20,175 nucleotides of DNA from Lachnospiraceae bacterium (GCA_009774215.1 VSNH01000060.1:1-20175), one strand, 5' to 3'. Counted from the stretch's first letter, positions 1 to 7,757 are shown. The notes: generated by a model from the sequence alone, not told the origin. A program made the numbers and translations.

Positions 1-2
1 CT

Positions 3-74
3 CCCTCAAACGCCTTGTATAAGGAAATTCTGGACTTCGCAAAAAGTGTATGCAATTGGAAAATGGCGCACTAG
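3..74 (+). CDS. Possible 3' end of a plus-strand gene cut by the window start
   Basis: A reading frame is open from base 3 to a TAG at 72-74, giving about 23 residues with protein-like composition (a stretch reading YKEILDFAK, then CNWKMAH). Its stop overlaps the potD stop on the opposite strand by two bases, so if real this is a tail-to-tail gene pair with no spacer and no visible terminator. No family can be assigned from so short a piece. It could equally be chance open sequence in the 3' untranslated region of the pot operon. Confidence 0.3.
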   Translation, partial: PSNALYKEILDFAKSVCNWKMAH

Positions 75-1153
75 TACGCCTTCACCTCTTTCCACAATTC
101 ATTGTAGAGATAATCCCCCTCCTCGCCCAGATACACATAGGTTTCCAGATTGTCATACTGCGACAGGTCGGGAAAGGCGATCTCTGAATTTTTGATATCC
201 TCATCTTCAATCAGATCCCTTGCGGCCACATTCGGCGTGGAGTAGGTGATATAGTCAAAGTTCATCAGCGCGATATCCTCGCGGCACATGAAATCAATAA
301 ATTTCTCCGCGTTCTCCTTGTTGGGCGCGTTCTTTAAAATAACCCATGAATCAATCCAAACGTTTGTCCCCTCCTCGGGAATCACATAGACCAGATCGGG
401 ATTTTCCTTCTGGGTAAAAATGGCCTCGCCTGAGTAAATGACCCCGATGGCGGCCTCTCCGCCGATCATCTTGTCGCGCACCTGATCGACCACATAGGCC
501 TGTACCAACGGCTTCTGCTCGATCAGCAGATTCTTTGCGGCTTCCAGCTCTCCGATATCTAAGGTGTTCATGGAATCCCCGTTCAGCTTTTCCGCCACCA
601 TAAAGGCATCGCGCACGGAATCCTGCATCAGAATATTGTCCGTGTACTTCTCATCCCAGAGCTGTGCCCAGCGGGTGATTGGTTCGTCCACCATCGTCTG
701 ATTGTAGAGAATACCCACGGTTCCCCAGCAGTATGGAATGGCATATTTGTTTTCCGGGTCAAAGCCTCTGGACTGTTCATAGTATTGGGCTCCGATATTC
801 CTTTTTGCGTTGGGGATGTGATCGTAATTAATTTCTGACAGCATTCCATTTTCGATCATACGGCTGATCATATAGTCGGAGGGGCAGGCGATGTCGTAAG
901 CAACTGCTCCGGATTCTACCTTCGGATACATGCTTTCGTTGGTCTCAAATTCGTCATAGATTACCTTGATGCCGGTTTCTTCTTCAAACATGCGAAGTGT
1001 TTCCGGGTCAATGTATTCGCCCCAGTTGTAGACGATGACCTGTCCGTTTGCGCCCTTGTCCGAGCTGCACCCGCACAGTGCGGCGGGCGTAAGCAGAGTC
1101 AAAGTCAGTGTGATAATGATATGTCTGATAAAATAAATTCGGTGCTTTTTCAT
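71..1153 (-). CDS. potD: Spermidine/putrescine ABC transporter substrate-binding lipoprotein PotD
   Basis: This is the extracytoplasmic polyamine receptor of the PotABCD importer; it captures putrescine or spermidine and hands it to PotBC. The protein is about 360 residues, normal for the family. It starts with a basic n-region (MKKHRIYFIRH), a hydrophobic stretch and a lipobox ending LCGC, so it should be lipid-anchored on the outer face of the membrane. The mature part opens with the family-typical VYNWGEYIDP and continues with SDYMISRMI and PYCWGTVGI segments. An in-frame ATG lies four codons upstream, but the start at 1153 has GGAGG five bases before it and gives a clean signal peptide. 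It is the last gene of the minus-strand pot operon, about 60 bp after potC. Substrate preference between putrescine and spermidine cannot be read from the sequence alone. Confidence 0.95.
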   Translation of the reverse strand: MKKHRIYFIRHIIITLTLTLLTPAALCGCSSDKGANGQVIVYNWGEYIDPETLRMFEEETGIKVIYDEFETNESMYPKVESGAVAYDIACPSDYMISRMIENGMLSEINYDHIPNAKRNIGAQYYEQSRGFDPENKYAIPYCWGTVGILYNQTMVDEPITRWAQLWDEKYTDNILMQDSVRDAFMVAEKLNGDSMNTLDIGELEAAKNLLIEQKPLVQAYVVDQVRDKMIGGEAAIGVIYSGEAIFTQKENPDLVYVIPEEGTNVWIDSWVILKNAPNKENAEKFIDFMCREDIALMNFDYITYSTPNVAARDLIEDEDIKNSEIAFPDLSQYDNLETYVYLGEEGDYLYNELWKEVKAY

Positions 1154-1214
1154 GACAGCCTCCATAGGTCAGGCGGATATTTCCATGATCCGTTTGCTAT
1201 CCGCCAAACAAAAT

Positions 1215-1991
1215 CTAGTTCGTCTTTTTCTTGTCTGCCGGAGACAGATTGATTAATATAAGCAATGTCAGAACCGTCACAAAAATGAGCGACGAGAGTG
1301 CGTACATCTCCGGCTTGATTCCCTTTTTGATTTCGGTGTAAATTTTTGTGGAAAGCGTATCCACGCCGACGCCTTTGGTAAAGTGGGTGATAATGAAATC
1401 GTCTAACGACATGGTAAACGCCATCAGGAATCCTGAGAGGATGCCCGGCAGCAAGTCGGGAAATACTACCCTGAAAAATGCATGTAAAGGGGAAGAACCC
1501 AGATCCAACGCCGCCTCATAGGTGCTGACGTTAAGCTGTCTCATGCGTGGCATCACGCTCAAAATAACATAGGGAATATTAAAGGTAATGTGGGAGAGCA
1601 GTATTGTTCCCATTCCAAATTTTATTCCCAGACTGATATAGAGCAGCATCAGGGAAATGCCGGTGACAATATCCGCGTTCAGCATGGGTATATTCGTAAC
1701 GCCCATAAGGATTGACTTTGCCCTGCGCTTCATTCCCGTCATGGCAATGCAGGCCACCGTCCCGATCACTGTGGCAATCAGGGAGGAGGCAAACGCGATA
1801 AGCAGCGTGTTAAACAGCGCACGCAGAATCTCCTCATTCTGAAAAAGCTCGATATACCACTGAAAGGTAAAGCCGCCCCACTTTGCCCGGGTTTTACTCT
1901 TGTTAAAGGACAGCACGATCAGGATGCCGATGGGAGCATACAGGAATAGGATGATCAGGGCTATGTATATTCTTTTTGCAATGCTTTTCAT
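1215..1991 (-). CDS. potC: Spermidine/putrescine ABC transporter permease PotC
   Basis: This is the second membrane subunit of the polyamine importer. The 258 residues carry an N-terminal membrane segment (residues about 8-28), further hydrophobic spans, and the cytoplasmic EAA-type loop (EAALDLGSSPLHAFFRVVFP) that docks to the ATPase. The later SLDDFIITHF segment is characteristic of PotC. Its ATG overlaps the potB stop in an ATGA arrangement, indicating translational coupling. A GGGAGGG-like Shine-Dalgarno site lies within the end of potB. Length and motif order are ordinary, and no defect is seen. Confidence 0.95.
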   Translation of the reverse strand: MKSIAKRIYIALIILFLYAPIGILIVLSFNKSKTRAKWGGFTFQWYIELFQNEEILRALFNTLLIAFASSLIATVIGTVACIAMTGMKRRAKSILMGVTNIPMLNADIVTGISLMLLYISLGIKFGMGTILLSHITFNIPYVILSVMPRMRQLNVSTYEAALDLGSSPLHAFFRVVFPDLLPGILSGFLMAFTMSLDDFIITHFTKGVGVDTLSTKIYTEIKKGIKPEMYALSSLIFVTVLTLLILINLSPADKKKTN

Positions 1992-2806
1992 AGCATGGAG
2001 CCCTCCCCGTCTTTGTCAAAAATAGCGGATAAAATCATGTTGATGATAATAAATATCATCAGTACCATGGAAAGGCCGCTGCCTAAGTGCCAGTTGGATG
2101 TGCGCGTAAATTCCTGTTCGATGACGTCACCGATCAAGAGCAGTTTTCCGCCGCCAAGCAGCGCGCTGATGACAAAGGTGGTCAGCGCCGGAATGAATAC
2201 CATGGTGATGCCGCTGATAATGCCCGGAATGGAGAGGGGCAGAATAATGCGGACAAAGGTATAGATATTGTTGGCGCCCAGATCGTGGGCAGCGTTGATC
2301 ACATTGATATCAATTTTTGCAAGTGCGTTATATAGGGGCAGTACCATAAAGGGCAGAAAATTATATACCATGCCGAGGATGATCGCCGCGGGTGTGTTGA
2401 TGATCTTTAAGGACGGCAGATGAAAAAAGGAGAGCACATGGTTGATGACGCCGTTTTTCTCCAATAAGGTCTGCCACGCAAGGGTGCGAAGCAGGAAATT
2501 CATCCACATTGGCAAAATAAAGATTAATATAATAAAGTTATGCCGCTTTACCTGCACTCTGGCTAGAATCATGGCAAGCGGATAGGCGAGCAGAAAGCAG
2601 ACCAGTGTACTCACAAGAGAGAGCAGCAACGATATCCGCAGCGCTTTTGCGTGTCCTGCCGAGGCAATGGCGGTGATGTTGTCGAGGGTGAAAGTGCCCG
2701 TTGTGTCGGTAAGGCCATAGTAGAGAATCATGCCAAGCGGCACGATGATAAACACCACCGACCAGATCATATAGGGAGCTGAAAGCCATTTGTTTTTAGA
2801 TGTCAA
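1988..2806 (-). CDS. potB: Spermidine/putrescine ABC transporter permease PotB
   Basis: This is the first membrane subunit of the polyamine importer, 272 residues with about six hydrophobic segments. The LPMWMNFLLRTLAW motif and the EAA-type loop (NAAHDLGANNIYTFVRIILP) are typical of PotB and mark the ATPase contact. It overlaps potA by 11 bases at its start and potC by 4 bases at its end, so potA, potB and potC form a tightly coupled translation unit. No truncation or frameshift is seen. Confidence 0.95.
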   Translation of the reverse strand: MTSKNKWLSAPYMIWSVVFIIVPLGMILYYGLTDTTGTFTLDNITAIASAGHAKALRISLLLSLVSTLVCFLLAYPLAMILARVQVKRHNFIILIFILPMWMNFLLRTLAWQTLLEKNGVINHVLSFFHLPSLKIINTPAAIILGMVYNFLPFMVLPLYNALAKIDINVINAAHDLGANNIYTFVRIILPLSIPGIISGITMVFIPALTTFVISALLGGGKLLLIGDVIEQEFTRTSNWHLGSGLSMVLMIFIIINMILSAIFDKDGEGSML

Positions 2807-3869
2807 TGATTACCGCCTCCTCGTCTTCCGATTCCGGTTTGTTCATAATCTGGATATTAAAAGGATCTACCCGGATGCCTACCTCTTTTCCGACCGGGAA
2901 CAGGGTGGTAGAGTGTACCAGCCACTCAAAACCGTTTGCCTGCACTTCCATTTCATAGTGGACGCCTTTGAAGATCAGGTGGCTTACCACACCCTGAATC
3001 ATTCCGTCTGAGGGTTCTACCAGAATGACATCCTCCGGTCGTATGACCACGTCCACGGGACGGTTGCTTCCGAAGCCCGTATCCACGCAGGCAAAGCGGG
3101 TGCCAAGGATGCTCACCAGCTTATCCTCGATCATGGTGGCGGGAATGATATTACTGTCCCCGATGAAATCCGCAACAAAGGCGTTTTCCGGCTCGTTGTA
3201 GATGGACTCCGGGCTTCCGATCTGCTGGATATAGCCCTGGTTCATCACCACGATGGTGTCGGACATAGTGAGCGCTTCCTCCTGATCGTGGGTGACGTAA
3301 ACAAAGGTGATGCCAAGCTCGTTTTTCATGCGGATCAGCTCATACTGCATTTCCTGCCGCAGTTTTAAGTCAAGAGCCCCTAACGGTTCGTCCAGAAGGA
3401 GTACTTTCGGCTCGTTGACAATGGCGCGGGCGATGGCGATCCGCTGCTGCTGGCCGCCGCTTAAAGAGTCGGGCATACGGTTTTCGTAGCCGTCCAGATT
3501 GACCAGTTTCAATGCATAGCGGATTTTATCATCTATGTAGCTTTTTGATTTCTTCTTTATTTTCAGACCAAAAGCAATGTTTTCCGCAATAGTCATATGG
3601 GTGAAGAGCGCGTATTTCTGGAAAACGGTATTAAGAGGTCTCTTGTTCGGCGGAATCTTTGTGATATCCTGTCCGTCAAAAACAACCCTTCCCTTGTCGG
3701 GACCGGTGAAACCGCCGAGAATGCGGAGAGTCGTCGTTTTCCCGCAGCCGCTTGGTCCTAACAGGGTGACAAACTCGTTCTCATGTATGTTTAAATTCAA
3801 TTCGTCCAGAACCATCTGGCCGTCAAAGGATTTCGATATATCGATCAGTTGAATCAGTTCTTTATTCAT
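2796..3869 (-). CDS. potA: Spermidine/putrescine ABC transporter ATP-binding protein PotA
   Basis: This is the cytoplasmic ATPase that drives polyamine import through PotBC. In order it shows a Walker A motif GPSGCGKTT (residues about 38-46), the Q-loop region TVFQKYALF, the ABC signature LSGGQ (136-140), Walker B VLLLDEP (about 156-162), and the switch histidine in YVTHDQEEAL. The C-terminal third (about 240-357) matches a TOBE-type regulatory domain, as in PotA and MalK. At 357 residues it is of normal length. A GGAGGG site sits about nine bases before the ATG. The regulator gene lies immediately upstream, separated by about 160 bp that is mostly a structured repeat (3904-4030), which is unusual inside an otherwise overlapping operon. 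Confidence 0.96.
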   Translation of the reverse strand: MNKELIQLIDISKSFDGQMVLDELNLNIHENEFVTLLGPSGCGKTTTLRILGGFTGPDKGRVVFDGQDITKIPPNKRPLNTVFQKYALFTHMTIAENIAFGLKIKKKSKSYIDDKIRYALKLVNLDGYENRMPDSLSGGQQQRIAIARAIVNEPKVLLLDEPLGALDLKLRQEMQYELIRMKNELGITFVYVTHDQEEALTMSDTIVVMNQGYIQQIGSPESIYNEPENAFVADFIGDSNIIPATMIEDKLVSILGTRFACVDTGFGSNRPVDVVIRPEDVILVEPSDGMIQGVVSHLIFKGVHYEMEVQANGFEWLVHSTTLFPVGKEVGIRVDPFNIQIMNKPESEDEEAVIIDI

Positions 3870-3903
3870 GAGAGTAGGCCCTCCAGTATCATGCGTGATT
3901 TTA

Positions 3904-4030
3904 TTTGCAGTGCACGCTCGAAAAATCTTCGATTTTCCTCGCTTATGGGCTTCGCCCTATCAGATGTTAATCTGAAAAAATTGCCTGCAAGCAGACATTT
4001 TGCCATCTTACCATCTGGCACTGCTCATTG
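3904..4030 (-). repeat. Structured intergenic repeat, family 2, copy 1 (between regulator and potA)
   Basis: Read on the minus strand, the element starts directly after the regulator's TAA with CAATGAGCAGTGCCA and ends with TGCACTGCAAA. GCAGTGC and GCACTGC (plus-strand 4018-4024 and 3907-3913) form an outer stem. Inside are CTGC-TT-GCAG (3985-3994), TCAGAT/ATCTGA (3960-3975), GGGC-GAA-GCCC (3947-3957) and AAAATC-GAA-GATTTT (3922-3936). The same edges and several internal blocks recur at 13169-13340. No long T-tract follows, so it is not a simple terminator. Confidence 0.75.
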
Positions 4031-4591
4031 TTAAAAATTTGGCGGGGTGCTGATCCATAAAAAGACAGCGCCGCTTTTTCCGCCTGCTTTTATGTAGTGC
4101 TCAGAGTCCGGCGTAAAATAGAACGCGTCCCCTTTTGATGCCTTTATGCTGCGGTTCCCGACGATAATAATGATGGAGCCGGAGAGCACATAGCCAAATT
4201 CCTCGCCCTCGTGGGGCAGGTCCGGATAGGTGGAGCCGTCCTTTTCCAGCGTGACGCGGATCGGTTCCATCTTGTTTTTCTGGGCATTGGGGATGATCCA
4301 TTCTATTTTGTTTTGCAGCTCGGCGTCGATCTTTTCGAAATAATCCTTTTGGGTAAAGACGATCTGTTCGTCCCCGGCATCGTTAAAAAAATCTTTCAGG
4401 CTGGTGCCGAGACACTGTAAGATATCCATCAGCGTAGCGATGGAAGGCGAAGTCAGATCGTTCTCCAACTGGCTGATAAATCCCTTCGAAAGCTCGCAGC
4501 GGTCAGCGAGTTCTTCCTGCGTCAACCCTTTTTTGTTTCGCAGTTCCTTGATTTTGCTGCCCAGCTCCGTCCGGGCGGATGCATTGTCCAT
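4031..4591 (-). CDS. XRE-family regulator with C-terminal cupin domain, likely polyamine-responsive
   Basis: The protein is about 186 residues. An N-terminal helix-turn-helix of the XRE/HTH_3 type (residues about 12-66; LTQEELADRCELSKGFISQLEN) is followed by a linker and a C-terminal cupin barrel (about 105-185; LPHEGEEFGYVLSGS, then GDAFYFTPDSEHYI). This two-domain form is shared with PuuR and similar repressors that sense small metabolites. As the first gene of the potABCD operon it probably controls polyamine uptake and its own synthesis; the effector is inferred from context only. The start at 4591 is preferred because a GGGGGA site lies four bases upstream. An ATG at 4603 would add four residues (MGDI) but has a weaker site. 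The AT-rich inverted repeats downstream of its promoter are a candidate operator. Confidence 0.88.
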   Translation of the reverse strand: MDNASARTELGSKIKELRNKKGLTQEELADRCELSKGFISQLENDLTSPSIATLMDILQCLGTSLKDFFNDAGDEQIVFTQKDYFEKIDAELQNKIEWIIPNAQKNKMEPIRVTLEKDGSTYPDLPHEGEEFGYVLSGSIIIIVGNRSIKASKGDAFYFTPDSEHYIKAGGKSGAVFLWISTPPNF

Positions 4592-4634
4592 GATGTCCCC
4601 CATATCACCGTTTTGCTGTGATTCAAATCAGTGC

Positions 4635-4746
4635 AGAGAATGCCGCATTTCAGGCATTCTCTTGGGTGAAAGTGATTTGCGAAGCAAATCTAGAAGTTCT
4701 CCGCGAAATAGCCATTGCTGTGAGCGGCTAGAACTTCTTTTCACCC
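4635..4746 (-). repeat. Structured intergenic repeat, family 1, copy 1 (leader of the pot operon)
   Basis: On the minus strand an outer stem GGGTGAAA/TTTCACCC (plus-strand 4664-4671 and 4739-4746) encloses two hairpins: AGAAGTTCT/AGAACTTCT extended by CCGC/GCGG (4692-4738), and GATTTGC/GCAAATC with a three-base loop (4674-4690). A perfect 10-bp hairpin AGAGAATGCC/GGCATTCTCT follows (4635-4662). The order matches copies at 9115, 15524 and 19058. The element lies between the operon promoter and the regulator start, so it should be transcribed as part of a leader of about 200 nt. No T-tract follows the last hairpin. Confidence 0.8.
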
Positions 4747-4751
4747 TATTC

Positions 4752-4776
4752 AGTAAAAATAAACTAAAAGTTTACT
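4752..4776. promoter_or_regulatory. Candidate operator of the XRE/cupin regulator
   Basis: An AT-rich cluster of inverted repeats: TAAACT-AAA-AGTTTA (4760-4774) nested in AGTAAA/TTTACT (4752-4757 and 4771-4776), with a further CTAAAC at 4781-4786. It lies about 25-50 bases downstream of the minus-strand -10, a position suited to repression of the regulator-pot operon. Assignment to this regulator is inference from position and symmetry. Confidence 0.45.
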
Positions 4777-4800
4777 AAAACTAAACATGCGTTGAATCCC

Positions 4801-4828
4801 ATTATACTAGAATAAAGAGCGATGTCAA
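4801..4828 (-). promoter_or_regulatory. Sigma-A promoter for the regulator-potABCD operon
   Basis: On the minus strand a perfect TTGACA (plus-strand 4823-4828) is followed after 16 bp by a perfect TATAAT (4801-4806). It points toward the regulator and would start transcription near 4794, giving a leader of about 200 nt. Confidence 0.8.
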
Positions 4829-4887
4829 TGGGGAAATGTAAAATAGGGTATGTTTTTGGCAAAAAGAGAAGAATCAGAAGAAAAGGA

Positions 4888-4916
4888 TTAACAAGTTTCG
4901 GAATTTATGGTAAAAT
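4888..4916 (+). promoter_or_regulatory. Sigma-A promoter for the lactonase gene
   Basis: TTAACA (4888-4893) and TAAAAT (4911-4916) are separated by 17 bp. Both are close to consensus, and the site lies about 60 bases before the lactonase ATG. Together with the minus-strand promoter at 4801-4828 it makes this intergenic region a divergent promoter region. Confidence 0.7.
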
Positions 4917-4976
4917 TCTGCTAAAGACAAGGGTGCCGGACGAAGAGAAGAATGTACCCGAATATGGAGGAACAGG

Positions 4977-6038
4977 ATGAATCAGGATAAATATGTGGCG
5001 TATGTGTCTACTTACACGACGGCGAAGGAAGATAACTACGGCATCAAAATTTATGATGTGGATATGTTAAACGGAAGGATGACGGAGAAGAATCAGGTGG
5101 AGATCACAAACTCTTCCTACATCACCATTTCCCACAATGAAAAGTATCTCTATTCCATCACGGACTTCGGTGTGGAGGCTTATAAGATTTTACCCGGCGG
5201 CGATCTGGAAGTGATCAATCAGGGCTCGATCAACGGCATGAGAGGCTGCTACCTTTCCACGGATTACGAGGATAAGCTTCTTTTTGTGGGCGGCTACCAC
5301 GACGGAAAGATTACGGTGCTTCGCTTGCGGGAGGACGGCGGCATCGGGGAGATTACGGACGAGGTATATCATAAGGGACTCGGCAGTATCGCGGAGCGGA
5401 ATTTCAGACCCCATGTGAACTGCGTGAAGATGACGAGGGATAATCACTATTTATGTGCCGCCGACCTGGGACTTGACCATGTGAACGTGTACCGGGTAGA
5501 TCATGAGAGAGGGACGTTAAAGCCCATCGACATGATCCGCAGCGAGCAGGAGTCCGCGCCGCGCCATTTGAAGTTTTCAAAAGACGGGCATATTCTCTAC
5601 ATTGTCCATGAGCTGAAAAATTATATTGATGTCTACACGTATGAGGAGAAGAACGGCATCCCGGAGTTTGAGAAGATTCAGACGATCTCCACGCTGAATG
5701 ATTATCACGCGGGCGGTTCCGCTGCCAGCGCGCTCAATATTTCGGAGGACTTTAAGTATGTGGTCAGCTCCAATGCCGGAGACAACAGCGCGACTATCTA
5801 CAAGGTCGATCAGAAGACGGGTATGCTGTCCAAGATTTTGTGTCTGCCGATCAGCGGGGATTATCCGAAGGACGCGAATCTGTTCCCGGATAACAGGCAT
5901 CTTGTTTCCTTAAACCATGAATCCGACACCATGACGTTCTTTACGGTGGATTTAAAAAACGGGCTCCTTGTGATGAACGGCAGGGAGATTAAGGTGGAGC
6001 AGCCAAACTGCGTTATTTTCCATAAGCTGAGGCAATGA
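4977..6038 (+). CDS. Lactonase-family seven-bladed beta-propeller (6-phosphogluconolactonase type)
   Basis: At 353 residues it matches the YbhE/Pgl-type lactonase family (a beta-propeller unrelated to the NagB-like phosphogluconolactonases), whose studied members hydrolyse 6-phosphogluconolactone in the oxidative pentose phosphate pathway. Visible support is the N-terminal AYVSTYT start of blade one, repeated strand patterns with GGYHDGKITVLRL, the family-typical PRHLKFSKDGHILYIVHEL and FRPHVNCV, and a C-terminal closing segment. No signal peptide is present, so it is cytoplasmic. GGAGG lies six bases before the ATG, and a good sigma-A promoter is upstream. It appears to be a single-gene unit ending at the hairpin before spoIVA. 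The substrate is uncertain, because many clostridial members of this family are annotated only by similarity. Confidence 0.85.
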   Translation: MNQDKYVAYVSTYTTAKEDNYGIKIYDVDMLNGRMTEKNQVEITNSSYITISHNEKYLYSITDFGVEAYKILPGGDLEVINQGSINGMRGCYLSTDYEDKLLFVGGYHDGKITVLRLREDGGIGEITDEVYHKGLGSIAERNFRPHVNCVKMTRDNHYLCAADLGLDHVNVYRVDHERGTLKPIDMIRSEQESAPRHLKFSKDGHILYIVHELKNYIDVYTYEEKNGIPEFEKIQTISTLNDYHAGGSAASALNISEDFKYVVSSNAGDNSATIYKVDQKTGMLSKILCLPISGDYPKDANLFPDNRHLVSLNHESDTMTFFTVDLKNGLLVMNGREIKVEQPNCVIFHKLRQ

Positions 6039-6052
6039 CATATAGAAAAACC

Positions 6053-6083
6053 GCATAGACAGGAATCCTCCTGCATATACATT
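6053..6083 (+). promoter_or_regulatory. Possible sporulation (sigma-E-like) promoter for spoIVA
   Basis: GCATAGA (6053-6059) and TATACATT (6076-6083) resemble the sigma-E -35 and -10 elements (in Bacillus about KMATATT and CATACAHT), but the spacing is 16 bp, slightly long, and the -35 is imperfect. spoIVA is a sigma-E gene in Bacillus subtilis. Transcription from here would begin inside the loop or right arm of the hairpin at 6064-6105. This is a weak call from sequence alone. Confidence 0.35.
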
Positions 6084-6109
6084 TACCAGTATAAGCAGGA
6101 GGATTTTTT
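6064..6109 (+). terminator. Long hairpin: probable lactonase terminator that contains the spoIVA ribosome binding site
   Basis: AATCCTCCTGC (6064-6074) is perfectly complementary to GCAGGAGGATT (6095-6105). After an A-A mismatch, TATAC/GTATA (6076-6080 and 6089-6093) extends the stem to an 8-base loop. A T-run (6104-6109) follows the right arm, as in an intrinsic terminator. The right arm includes AGGAGG (6097-6102), seven bases before the spoIVA ATG. A transcript reading through from the lactonase gene would either stop here or have its ribosome site sequestered. Confidence 0.65.
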
Positions 6110-7597
6110 ATGGATATATTACAGAATAATACATATGACCTGTATAAAGATATACAGCGCAGGACGGGCGGAGAAATCTACCTCGGCGTGGTGGGGCCGG
6201 TCAGGACGGGCAAATCTACTTTTATCAAGCGGTTTATGAACCTTTTGGTGCTTCCCTACATAGAGGATGAACATGAGAGGGAGCGGGCGCAGGATGAGAT
6301 GCCCCAGAGCGCGGGCGGCAAGACAATCACCACCACGGAACCGAAGTTTATTCCAAAGGAGGCAGCACATGTAAGGCTGGGCGCGGATATTGACGTGAAG
6401 GTGCGCCTGGTGGACTGTGTGGGCTATATGGTGGACGGCGCGGCGGGGCACATGGAAAAGGACGAGGAGCGTATGGTCAAGACGCCCTGGTCGATGGAGG
6501 AGATTCCCTTTACGAAGGCGGCGGAAATCGGCACCAGAAAGGTGATCCGCGACCATTCCACCATCGGAATTGTGGTGACCTGCGACGGGTCTTTCGGGGA
6601 ACTGCCGAGGGAGAGCTTTTTGGAGGCGGAGGAGCGGACGATCAAGGAACTGCAGGCGCTTGGGAAACCTTATATTGTGCTCTTAAATTCCGAAAAGCCC
6701 TATGCGGAGGAGACGAGAAACCTTGCCGACGAGATCAGTGAGAAATATCAGGTGACGGTTATGCCGATCAACTGCGAACAGTTGAAAAAAGAGGATATCA
6801 ACCACATTATGGAGAACATCCTCTATGAGTTCCCGCTCACCATGATCGAGTTTTATATGCCGAAGTGGGTGGAGATGCTGCCCTTTGATCACAAGATGAA
6901 GAAGGACATCATTGCGCAGTTAAAGACGCTGATGAACGACCTGAATCATATCAGAGATATCACGGCAGATCGTTTTATGGTGGAGAGCGAGTATATCAAA
7001 AAATGTAAGCTGGACGGCATCAACATGTCCGACGGCAGTGTGCGGATTATTCTGGACGTAGACGACGCATACTATTATGAAATGTTGAGCGATCTGGTGG
7101 GAGAGTCCATAGAGAGCGAGTACCAGCTCCTCGCCACCCTGCGCGAGATGGCGAAAATGAAGCGGGAGTATGTGAAGGTGCTGCACGCGCTGGAGGCGGT
7201 GCGCTACAAGGGCTACGGCGTGGTGACACCCGACAGGGAGGAGATCGTACTGGAGAAGCCGGAGCTTATTAAGCAGGGCAATAAATTCGGCGTGAAGATC
7301 AAGGCGGAGAGTCCCAGTATCCACATGATTAAGGCCAGCATCGAGACGGAGATTTCGCCCATTGTGGGAACCGAGGAGCAGGCGAGGGATCTGATTCAAT
7401 TTATCTCTGATGCGGATACCGGCGAGGAGGGGATCTGGGAGACCAATATCTTCGGAAAGACCGTGGAGCAGCTCGTTAACGACGGCATCACAGGAAAACT
7501 TTCTATGATAAATGAGGAGAGCCAGATCAAACTCCAGGAGACCATGCAGAAGATCGTCAACGACTGCAACGGGGGAATGGTGTGTATTATAATCTAA
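6110..7597 (+). CDS. spoIVA: Stage IV sporulation protein A, spore coat morphogenetic ATPase
   Basis: SpoIVA binds and hydrolyses ATP and polymerises on the forespore outer membrane to make the basement layer of the coat; it is made in the mother cell and is a hallmark of endospore formers. The 495 residues match the family length (492 in Bacillus subtilis). A Walker A motif GPVRTGKST (residues about 29-37) lies near the N terminus, followed by the switch-like VRLVDCVGYMVDGAAGH and the NTPase-fold VLLNSEKP. The middle and C-terminal regions are family specific, ending in hydrophobic GGMVCIII, corresponding to the membrane-targeting tail. The start is fixed by AGGAGG seven bases upstream. The neighbours are not sporulation genes, so it seems to be transcribed alone. 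Confidence 0.97.
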   Translation: MDILQNNTYDLYKDIQRRTGGEIYLGVVGPVRTGKSTFIKRFMNLLVLPYIEDEHERERAQDEMPQSAGGKTITTTEPKFIPKEAAHVRLGADIDVKVRLVDCVGYMVDGAAGHMEKDEERMVKTPWSMEEIPFTKAAEIGTRKVIRDHSTIGIVVTCDGSFGELPRESFLEAEERTIKELQALGKPYIVLLNSEKPYAEETRNLADEISEKYQVTVMPINCEQLKKEDINHIMENILYEFPLTMIEFYMPKWVEMLPFDHKMKKDIIAQLKTLMNDLNHIRDITADRFMVESEYIKKCKLDGINMSDGSVRIILDVDDAYYYEMLSDLVGESIESEYQLLATLREMAKMKREYVKVLHALEAVRYKGYGVVTPDREEIVLEKPELIKQGNKFGVKIKAESPSIHMIKASIETEISPIVGTEEQARDLIQFISDADTGEEGIWETNIFGKTVEQLVNDGITGKLSMINEESQIKLQETMQKIVNDCNGGMVCIII

Positions 7598-7606
7598 CAG
7601 TTTTAA

Positions 7607-7635
7607 TTGCGCATCTGCTTTTTCTGTGATATCTT
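7607..7635 (+). promoter_or_regulatory. Possible sigma-A promoter for the osmoprotectant transporter
   Basis: TTGCGC (7607-7612), a 17-bp spacer and TATCTT (7630-7635) lie about 120 bp before the permease start. Each hexamer matches consensus in four of six positions. The leader downstream holds a hairpin, GCCGGGA/TTCCGGC (7666-7672 and 7681-7687), without a T-tract. Confidence 0.4.
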
Positions 7636-7757
7636 ACTAGATGGATGAAATTTTTTGGGTCGTGCGCCGGGATGTTTCGTTTCCGGCCCGCGGCCCATGT
7701 TCGATAAAAAAATGTTACGACAGTGAGCGGATTGTTTTTGACGGCAGGGTGGTAAAG

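Noticed and set aside
3904..4030. CRISPR array or tandem repeat in the hairpin-rich spacer
   Set aside because: The palindromes inside differ from each other and are not regularly spaced direct repeats.
7641..7757. N-terminal extension of the osmoprotectant permease from the ATG at 7641
   Set aside because: No ribosome site, and the 39 added residues are basic and unlike the family; the ATG at 7758 has a good site and begins at the normal permease N terminus.
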